Below are positions 1 to 9,700 of a stretch of 64,000 bases of DNA, piece by piece. This DNA comes from Cafeteria roenbergensis (lineage: Eukaryota > Sar > Bigyra > Bicosoecida > Cafeteriaceae): assembly GCA_008330645.1 (NCBI GenBank), contig VLTN01000037.1, positions 186,001-250,000 of the forward strand, in the 5' to 3' direction. Each line of letters starts with the position of its first letter. Position 1 is the first letter of the stretch. Below the pieces are notes generated by a model that saw only the letters and a list, made by a program, of their open reading frames with translations, had not been told where the DNA came from and searched no databases. The position numbers were made by a program, and so were the translations under genes.

Positions 1-1
1 C

Positions 2-304
2 AGGAGTGCCTTCACTTACGACCTCACTGGCGTTGTCAACCATTCTGGGGGCTTGGGCAGCGGTCACTACACAGCATACGCCAGGCTTCCTGCCGAGGGC
101 GCCGGGCTCGACCGCTTGTGCGTCAACGGGCTGTCACGTTCGGGAGCTCCGGCTTGGGCGGGGCGCTGGGCTCACTTCAATGACCACAGCGTGCGCACGG
201 ACGTTGACCCAGCCGAAATCGTCAGCAACCGAGCGTACCTCCTGTTCTACCGCAGGCGCGCCCTCTCGCCCCGGAACCTCGTTGCCCTGGGGGGGCAAGC
301 TTGA
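2..304 (+). CDS. Ubiquitin-specific protease, C-terminal end (5' partial)
   Basis: Only the last 100 residues lie in the window; the reading frame is open to base 2. They carry the C-terminal signature of the USP catalytic domain. There is a His box (VNHSGGLGSGHYTAYAR, catalytic His in GHYTAY), then WAHFNDHSV with the acidic/Asn residue that completes the triad, then NRAYLLFYRRR, the final strand of the fold. The tail after the domain is only about a dozen residues before a TGA. USPs remove ubiquitin from proteins, probably in cytosol or nucleus. The subfamily cannot be decided from this piece, although the YLLFYRR ending is common in USP4/11/15-like and USP8-like enzymes. No intron is visible in the fragment. 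The call as USP is firm; substrate and subfamily are unknown. Confidence 0.95.
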   Translation, partial: RSAFTYDLTGVVNHSGGLGSGHYTAYARLPAEGAGLDRLCVNGLSRSGAPAWAGRWAHFNDHSVRTDVDPAEIVSNRAYLLFYRRRALSPRNLVALGGQA

Positions 305-796
305 TACCAAGGCGCCGGGCCGGCGCAGACTTCGTTGCGCGCAGCTGGCGATAGGGCGCTCTGCAGCGACGCTGTCACGCGCGCTGCGAGCGTCCCTGGC
401 TTCGCAAGCCTGCCACCCTCCAACTGCGGCGCCGAGCCTGCCCTCGAGTTTGACGTCGCGCGAGCCAGCAACGTGGCCAAGCTCTTGCTCGCTACCTGCG
501 CCTTTCATGCGAAGCGAACGCTTTGGGCCCGGCTGGCTTCCGTTTCTCACACGCGTGCAGCAGAGCCACCGTTTGACGACAAGCTCAGACAACCTCGAGC
601 CCGGCACCGCAACCAGCAGCAGCTGCACCAGCCGTTCTTGGGACGCCGAGAGAGCGGCACTGCGCTCTTCTGCGCCTGGGTCCCCGCCAAGTCGTCCGAG
701 CTCCGCGCCGGCTGCCTCGGCGAGGAAGAGCCGCCGAAGGCTGCCTCGAGCAACGAGCCGCCGCCCCGTGTCAGCAAGTGCCTTGTCGCGCCTCCC
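305..796. promoter_or_regulatory. Spacer upstream of the polycystin-like gene
   Basis: This spacer of about 490 bases separates two genes on the same strand. It must hold the USP 3' end and the promoter and leader of the next gene. The downstream frame stays open through most of it, but without a convincing protein: it is Arg/Ser/Ala-rich, and the signal peptide begins only at the ATG at 797. I see no clear core promoter element, poly(A) signal or RNA gene. Confidence 0.4.
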
Positions 797-3700
797 ATGC
801 GCCTAGCGGCATCTGCGGTGCGCGCGTGGCTGACTGCTCCTCTGGTTCTCTGCATATTTGTGGGCATGGCAGCTCCTGCCTTGGCCGTCTGCGCGCCCGG
901 GGTCGAGGACGCGCCTGCCGACATTGAGCGGCTCGTCGTCAACGCCACCTGGTTCAGCAACGACAACCTGGTCCTCGGAATATCCGCGGCTGCCATTGGT
1001 GACCTTGATGATAACGGGGCGGTGGACTTTCTTGCTGGCCTTCCCCAGATCGATCTTGGGGACAATGCAAAAGGGACGGTGGCCGTTTTTTACATGAAGC
1101 CGCATATGCAAGGGCTCACGGGAGAGTACTACATCTTGCTACCGGGCAAGAACAGCGCGCTCGATGCGCGCATGACGGCCACCGGCCTGTTCGGGGTGGC
1201 GGTTGCGACTGGGCTGCCCGATGCTAGTCTAGGCGTTTCGACGTTTGCTGTGGGCGCGCCTGGCCTCGTCGTTACCGGCGAAGCACGCGCCAAAGGAGCC
1301 GTGTTCTTGCTCGAGGCCAATCCCAGAACTGGGGATGTCCCAAGCTACACTGAAATCAGTGCCAGCACGGCAGCGGCAATCCTTCCTGCCGCTGCACAGG
1401 TCGATGGCGCCCAATTTGGTCGAGGCCTGGCCGTGCTTGGCGTAGAGTCCTCTGGATTCGCGTGGTTGGCAGTTGGCGTGATGCATGCGCAGTTCAATGG
1501 CGTGCCGTATGTCGGCGGCGTGGTGCTCATGAAGCTGAACGCGACCAATTCCTTGGTGTCAGCCGTGATGCTGGAGCCCGCCGGCACCAGCGACGCGGTG
1601 CTCAGCATGTTCACCCACGGCCGCCAGCTGGGCTTCTCCGTGGCGGCAGTGCGCGACATGTCCGCCCCGCTGGACCCCTCAGGCGTGATCACGCTGGCCG
1701 TGGGCACCATCAGTGACTTGGCTCTGGGGCCTGGCACGGGGGGCGCCGTGTACGTGGTGCGGGCGAACATGACTGGAGCCGTCCTGGACGCCCTCCGCAT
1801 CGACAACACGACCCACCCGGTGCTCAGTGCGAGGGTGACGCCGACCGGGGCCTTCGGCTACGCCATTGCCGACGCCGGGGACGTGAACGGTGACGATACC
1901 CGTGACCTGCTGGTGTCCGCGCCGGACGCGTTGGTGGGCAGCAACCCCGCTGGGCCGGGCCAGGTCTTCACGCTGATGATGGGGCAGGACTCCATGAGCG
2001 TGTGCGGAGCATCGGTGCTGAGCAATTCGTCAGCGCAAGAGGTCGACGGCCTCAATGGCTATACTCACGGTGGCTTCGGGACGTCTCTCGCTATGTTCAA
2101 GAAGGATGCCGTTTTGATCGGCGAAGCCTATGCGTCTTCCACCGGCTTCACGGCTCATGGAGCTCTGTGGTCGATACAGTTCCGGACCGTGCGAAACGCC
2201 TCCATACCGTTCCCATCCACGTCGCCCACGCCTTCGGTGACTGCGTCGCCGTCCCCCTCCTCCAGCATGACCAGCTCTGCCACTCCTTCGCCCACCCCGG
2301 TCCCGGCCAAGCTCACTCGGATCGGGTCCCCGATTCTCACGTCCAAGTCGGACCCGGTGCTCAGCGGCTTGCATTCGGCCAGCAAGTTCGGGGCGAGCGT
2401 CGCCTTCGCTGGCGACCGCGACGGCGACGGCATCGACGACCTGCTGGTTGGTGCTCCGCTTCGCGACTTCGACAGCCCGAGCGTCACCGAAGCGGGAACC
2501 GTCTTCGTGTGCTACCTGGAGGCCACCGGAGCCGTGCGCGAGGCCGTGGAGCTGCCGTTCATGCAGGGCCAAACCGGTCTGGCCTCAGCCCAGATGGGCT
2601 CGAGCGTGGCGATGCTGAGCGGGTGGGGGACCAACGGGACGGGACTGGTGCTCACGGGCGGCACTGACAAGACCCACGGCGGAGTGGCGCTCGTCAACGT
2701 CACCGACTGGAGCGAGGCGAAGCTGGAGTGGCGCCTGCGTCGGTCCGACCCCAGCCTCCCGGGCGGGTCCGTGGGCGGAGGCGACCCTCTGTGGGGCCAG
2801 GACGTGAGCCTGCTGTCGCCGACGTGGAACCCAGTGCTGGGGGGCACCATTGCCGTCGGGGCGCCAGCGTCGGGCTTTGGGGAGTTCCGCATCTTGCACG
2901 TCCTGGGCAATGGCACGGTGGTGGGCGGAGAGCGGTTTTCCTCGTCGACGCCTGGATTGGAGTCCACTGTGGACAGCGACATGAACTTCGGCGCGTCAAT
3001 ATCGTCGCAGCTCGTGGATGGCGTGTACAATATCGCGGTGGGCGCGCCCAAGCACTCCGATGTGTTGGTGCAAAACGGTGCTGTTGCCGTGGTAGAAGTG
3101 AATGCAAGCTCGCTGGAGGTGATTTCGGCGAAGCTCTTCGGAGATGGCTGGACGCAGCTGGCGAGCATGAGGCAGCACTTCAACAAGTTCGGCTGGCGCA
3201 TCAGGTGGCTGGACAGCTGGGGGACGTGGGGATCTGACCGCGCCCTGGTAGTGACCGCAACAGGTGCCGATCGCGATGGTCTGTATGACCGCGGCCAACT
3301 CATGATTCTGGTGCTAGGCGAAGACATGGGACTTGAGACGGCGTTCAGGCTTGACGATATCCTGCTGTCCAACGGCTCAGGACTTTTGCCGTACACGCGG
3401 GCCGGCACCGGTGTCGCCGTGTTTCCCAATGGCGACTTGCAGATTGGCGCTGCAGGCTTGGGAGGGGCCGGAGGCCTGATCCGCGTGCAATTCGAGCTGG
3501 TGACTGAAGGAACTTTGCCTTCGGCAAGCCCCGCCACCACCCCGACCCCCAGCGTCACGCCTTCTTGGACACCTACGCCATCGATGACAAGCTCCCAAAC
3601 TCCCACGCCGTCGGGCACGGGCACGCCCACGCCGTCGGTCACGCCGTCGGGCACGGGCACGCCCACGCCGTCGGTCACGCCGTCGGGCACGGGCACGCCC

Positions 3701-6700
3701 ACGCCGTCGGTCACGCCGTCGGGCACGGGCACGCCCACGCCGTCGGTCACGCCGTCGGGCACGGGCACGCCCACGCCGTCGGTCACGCCGTCGGGCACGG
3801 GCACGCCCACGCCGTCGGTCACGCCGTCGGGCACGGGCACGCCCACGCCGTCGGTCACGCCGTCGGGCACGGGCACGCCCACGCCGTCGGTCACGCCGTC
3901 GGGCACGGGCACGCCCACGCCGTCGGTCACGCCGTCGGGCACGGGCACGCCCACGCCGTCGGTCACGTCGTCGGGCACGGGCACGCCCACGCCGTCGGTC
4001 ACGCCGTCGGGCACGGGCACGCCCACGCCGTCGGTCACGCCGTCGGGCACGGGCACGCCCACGCCGTCGGTCACGCCGTCGGGCACGGGCACGCCCACGC
4101 CGTCGGTCACGCCGTCGGGCACGGGCACGCCCACGCCGTCGGTCACGCCGTCGGGCACGGGCACGCCCACGCCGTCGGTCACGCCGACAGCCACTGCGAC
4201 TCTCTCTCCGGGCGCCTCCCCATCCGTGTCGTCGTCTCCTTCCCAGTCGGCGACCCCGTCGCCCAGTGCCTCAGCATCGGCGCCTCCGCCCATGGAGGGC
4301 CCGCTGTTCGACCCTACCTTCGCCCCCGTCGCCGTGGCCGGGCTGGCCACGTCATCCAGTGAGCTTCAGCCGTGCTCGGACTCGTCCGCAGACTTCGCCA
4401 GCAGCCTGCTCCCCGTCAGCCCGACTGTGGCGTCACTGCCCGTGCTGCGGCTGACCAGCCCCGCGGAGGTGGTCGAGATCGGCGTGCGCGCCCTCACGCC
4501 CGCATCGGCGCCGCTGGCGCGCTCGCTGGCCTCGCTGTGGTCGGTGCTGGCGCTGATGCGCATCGGTGTGGTCGGCCACGCGCTGCAGCCGTCTGCGTGG
4601 ACCGCCGACGGGTCGGCGAGCGGGCCCCTGAGCCTGTCGAAGCTGAACGCATCGGCGGCGCTGCTGCCCGCCGGCGCGCGACAGGCCTACGCGGCGCTGC
4701 TGGGCGCAGTTCCCACGATCCCCGCTGCGCCTGCTGTGGCGCCCGGCGCGGCTGCGTCGATGGCGACCGTGGCCGGGCCGCTCCTGCGCGCGTCTGGCGC
4801 GGCGCTTGCCAACGCCACCGGGTCCACGCTTGCGATGGCGCTGCGGCTGTCGTCTTCGAGCGGAGTGGCGGTGTTCGCTCGGGAGCTGCTGCTGGGGGCT
4901 GCGTCGGCGGGGTCGGCAGTGGAGGCTGTTGGTGTGGCGCGGAACGCGGCCGGTCGGGTGGGGTACGGCAGCGTGGCCTTCCGCGTCGGGGCGGGCGCGT
5001 CGTCGGCTCTGCGGGTGCGCGCCTCGGTATCGGGGGCGTCAGCGGGCACGGCGCAGCACGGGGACGCGCTGAGCATCAGTGCGTCGGCCGATGCCTCGCT
5101 CTGCGGTGGGGCCAAGGCGCTGAGCCTGTCGGGCAGTCCCTCGTGGTCGCTCCGGCTGGTGGGCCTCGCGCCGCTGAACAGCTCGTGGCCGCTGCCGGCA
5201 GTCAGCGTGGCGGACCTGGACGCGGCGCTGCAGCGGGCGTGGTCGAAGCGCGCGAGCCCCGCGCGGTGGAGCGTGGCGGGCGGGACGCTGCCGGCGGGGC
5301 ACTCGGCGGAGTTCGAGGTGTCGGCCACTGCGGCCGTGGCCAGTGGCGGGGCCGCCCTGCAGACGCTGAGCGGCTCCGCGAGGGCGCAGGTGTCGGTGTC
5401 GGCCACGGCCGGCCTCTCGACGTTGCTGTCCTCGTCCAGCGGGTCGGAGATCGGGGGCACTGAGGGGTCCGCCGTCGCAGCGACCGTGCGAGACCTGGAC
5501 GGGCTGGAGGGCGCTGCGAGCGCTGTGCTGGAGTGGGAGTGCGTGCTCGTGCCGGGTGCGGACGCGGCCCGCCTGGGGTCGATGGCCGCGGCGGCGGGCG
5601 GCGCGACCGGCTCGGCGCTCGCGAGCGTGGCGCGGTCGCAGAGCGGGGCCGTCAGCTGCAGCAGCGACGGCGCCAGGTCGGCCGCCGCGGCTCTGGCGGC
5701 TGCGCAGGACCTGGAGGCGGGCCGAGTCCCGGTGCCGGCGGTGGACTGGTCGCGGTCCACGCTGGCGCTCGGGGGGATCGTGACGGTGCGGGCCGGGGCG
5801 CTGCGCGCGGGGGCGCTGATGCTGTCGGTCCGCGCAGTGGCTGGCCAGGCCGGCGCGCTGCCGCCGCTGCACCGGCGGGAGGCGGTGGGGAGCGTAGTGC
5901 TGCAGGTGCGGAGCGGGCCGGCGCTGAGCGTGCAGCTGTCGGCGGCGGGGTCCAGCCGGGGCTCGGACGGCTCGCCGTCCGTTGTCCACCCGGCCCACCT
6001 GCCGCTGCCCGTGCGGGCACAGGTGGGCGGCTCGTCGGCTGGCGCTGGTCGCACTGTGCTGCTGTCGTGGTCGTTGCGAGACGCATCGGCGGCATCGCTG
6101 GTGCCGGCCTTCACGGACGACTGCGCCTTGGCGGCGGGTCAGACGCTGTGGTCGCTGCTTCCCTCGGGGCTGCGCGTCGCCGCGGGCGGGGCCAGCGTTG
6201 CGACCCAGGCCTGGTCGCCAGCCGCGCCGTCGGCCTTCCTGGCGTCGCTGCGGAACGTGTCGGCGGCGATGGCGGGCGGCGCGGACGCGAGCGCTGCCGC
6301 CACTGTGCAGTCCTGGTCGCTGAGCCCGGCGGGCGGGAGCAGCTCCGCGTCGGCTGTGGACAGCCTGGTCTCTCCGGCTGCGGGGTCGTCGTCCGGGTCG
6401 AGCCGGTCCGTGACGGCTTGCGCCCTGCGGTGGTCGGCGCTGTACGAGGTGGAGGTGCGGGCGGTGCGGCCCAGCGACGGGGCGGAGGGGTCTGCGGTGC
6501 TGCGCATCCGGACGTCGGCGAGGCCCTCCGGCGGGCTGCTGGCGGTCTCGGCAACGTCGACCGACGCCGGTCCGGCGACGGGCCCGTGGTCGTCGAGCCT
6601 CGCCGTGGCGGTGCCGGCTCTGGCCGCGGACAGCGTCGCCTTCGAGGCGCGGGGGCTCGCGGGGGCGGTGTCGGTGTCGTTCGTGGCGTTCAAGCCGACC

Positions 6701-9700
6701 GTGGCTGCGGCCGAGGCCCTGGCCGCGTCGCCGTCGTCGGCTCAAGCGCGGCTGGACGCTGTGATGGGCGCCCAGCGGACCGTCCTGTCGTCGGGAGTGT
6801 CCGCGCAGTCCCCCACGGTGGCCCTTCCCGCGGGGGCGGGCGAGTGGGGCGTGCTGGTCATCGGGGCAGTGGCGCAGTCCGCCGACGGGGGCGTGTCCGT
6901 GTCGCTGAGCGCTGCGTCGGGCGGCGCACTGCTGGTCCAGGCGATGAGCCCCGTGGCGGTGCATGCGGCGCGCGACCTGAGCGATGAAGTGCTCGTGGCG
7001 TCCCAGCTGGGGAATGCCAGCACGGACGATGCGTCAGCATCGGTGGCGGCGGCGGCTGCACTGATCTGGAACAGCTCCTCGGCGGGCGGCGGCATCGCGG
7101 CGTCGGCGGCAGATGCTCTCGCGCTGGGCGACACGGAAGGCGCGCTGAGTCGCGTCGCAGGCGCGGCATCGCTGCTGGGTGCGGTGTCCGCGTCGCAGTC
7201 GCAGTCGGCGAGCAAGTGCGCGCGGGAGCTGATCCTGCTTGGTCAAGACGGGGCGACGGGCCCGCACGCGTCGTGCTCTGGCCGGGGAAAGTGCTCGCTG
7301 TCGGGCCAGGCCCCGGAGTGCGAGGCAGTGCTCGCGAGGGCGATCGGCGCCACAGCTAACGCAGACGATCGTCGGGCGGCCGCCAGTGCGGGCGAGCAGG
7401 AGCTTGCGGACGCTGGCTGCCGCGCATCGTGCGTATGCCTAGCGGGTCGCAAGGGGTCGGCCTGCGGCCTGAGCGAGGCGGCGTCCGCGGCCCAGGCGGC
7501 TGCAATGGGGAGCTTGCTGCGCACTTTGCACGGGGCGGCGACGCAGGCCGGTGACGGCTCGAGTGCGGATCAGCTGGCTTCCGCCGCATCGGGCGTGCGA
7601 GCGGCCGTGTCTGGCGACCCGGAGGGCGTGGACGGCGCCTCGGCGGGGCTGGCCCTTGACACGCTCGAGACCCTCTCGACTGTGTCCGCGGCTTCGTCCC
7701 GAGAGGGCGGCGGCAACGAGACGACGGGGTCGATTCCGGCCGAGCTTGCGTCGCACGTGTGCAGCGCCCTGTCGGGCCTGCTGGCGTCCGGGGTGGCACG
7801 CGCCTCGTCGGAAGGCAGTGCGTCCTTGGCGGGCGGCCAGCAGCCCGGCAGGCGACTGGGTGCCGCATCGTCGGCGGAGCTGGATGAGGCCGCCGCGCGG
7901 GCGTGGGATGCGGCACGGACTGCGTTCCGCGCGAGGCGGCTGCTTGCTCCCGCCGCCTTGCAGGGCTTCGTGTCGACGGGCGGGTCGTACGCGGACGACA
8001 CCGTCACCATCTCGGCCGCCGAGGTGTCTTCGGGCGCAGGGCTGGCTGAGCAGGCAGGCGCGGGCGTGGGCGCATTGGCTGCCAGGGGCGGCGGCACGCT
8101 GGTCACGACGGCGTGGAGCCGCGGCACGTCGCCCTTCGCCGCCGCTGCGGCCGCCGCTCGGCTGCAGGAAGCCGCCGACGCGGCTCGCGCTGCGGCGGTG
8201 AGCAGAGCGGATGCTGCCTCCAACGCCTCGCTGGGCGACAGCCAGCTCGACTCCGGCACGGTGGCAGCCATGGCAGTGTCGGCGGCCAGCTCCGTTGGGC
8301 AGGTCACTGAGGTCACGATGCTGGTGCCAGCTGGGGGTGGGGCGCAGCAGGGGCTCGAGTCGGGCTTCGCCACTCTGCTCGCCGATGAGGGGTGCCTTGC
8401 CCGAGGGGGGGCGAATGGCTCGCTGGCCGCGACGTACGGCGTTGCTGTGGCTGCTGGGCAGAGCGCGGCGGCTGGGCTGGTGACGGCGTCGCCTGCCCTG
8501 GGTGTGGCGTCGCCGCACGTGCGGTGCCTGCGCGAGCCGCTGCTGCTGCGACTGCCCCTCCCCGCCGGGATGACGGCGGCAGACTTCGTCCCGCGCTGGT
8601 GGAGCGAGGAGACCGGGTCGTGGGCCACGGGGGGCGTGGTGGTGCTCTCGGTGGACGAGGCCTCGCGCACTGCCGTGGTGGCCACGACGCATCTGACCGG
8701 GTTCGCGGCGACAGCAGAGGCTGTGTTGGCGCGCGTGAGGCTCCCGTCGCTCAGTCGCGACGTGGGCCGTCTGCGCAACTACCTGCGGCCGGAGAACGCC
8801 CTCCCCGCGCTGGTCATCGGCGGCATTGTGCTGGCCTTCGCGATCGCCTGGGTCGTGGCGTGGCGGTACGACCAGGCGGATCGCACACGGGCACGCTACA
8901 TGGCCGCTCGGCGGGCGCTGGTGCTGGCGTACGGCTTCACGGGCGTGCCGACCCACGAGCAGGCGCGGTCGTTCAAGCGGCTGCAAAGGCTGCGGCGGCT
9001 CGAGGAGCAGGGGATCCGCCGCAAGCTTCGCCGGGCGCGGCGGCAGCGCGAGGCCGGCGGGCAGGTCGTTCCGGGCGAGTCGCACGGCGGTGCAAGGAGC
9101 TCGACGATTTCTCGCTCGGCGAGGCGGGGCAGTGTTGCTGCGGCTGGCGGAGTCGCGGCAGCGCAAGTGGATGGCGCCTGGTTCAGCGACCCCAGATCGG
9201 CCCCTGCGGACGAGCCTCGGTCGCCCACGCGCGAGTCGAGCGCCTTGTCGCAGTACTCGCGGTGGGTGTGTCAGCTGTTCATGATGAAGCTCCGGTCCGA
9301 CCACCCGCTGAGCTTCTGCACGGCGCCGCCCGAGGCGCTGGTGACCTTCACGCGGACGCAGCGGGTCCTCGTGCTGTGCGTGCTGTGGATCCTGTCCATG
9401 TCCGTGGCTGCGGCCTTCTTCGGGAAGCAGCCGGCGTCGATCGAGGTGCGGGCTGGAGTGGTGCTCTTGTCGGCGCTGTGCATGCTGCCCGCGACGTTCC
9501 TGCTTCCGTTCGTGTTCCGGTACGTGTCCTCGCTTCGCTCGGTGACGGCGACGGTCGGCTCTCGTGCGCCAGCGATGCGGGAGTGGGCGAGCGCCGTGGC
9601 GAGCACGGACCGCTCTGCTGGCGCAGCCAAGCCGGGCGGGGGCCGCAGCAGCGTGCCAGTGAGGCCCAGGGGACGGCAGCGGGAGGCCCGCAGCTCGTCC

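Noticed and set aside
2512-4350. Long minus-strand ORF (612 aa, VPVPDGVTDGVG repeats) and a plus-strand HAVGHGHA ORF over 3565-4362
   Set aside because: Both are shadows of the 36-bp minisatellite: a stop-free unit divisible by three is open in all frames. The plus-strand frame of the giant gene carries the signal peptide and domains.
5039-6964. 641-aa minus-strand ORF opposite the REJ-like region
   Set aside because: It is Arg/His/Pro-rich translation typical of the antisense of high-GC coding DNA, with no domain or start context.
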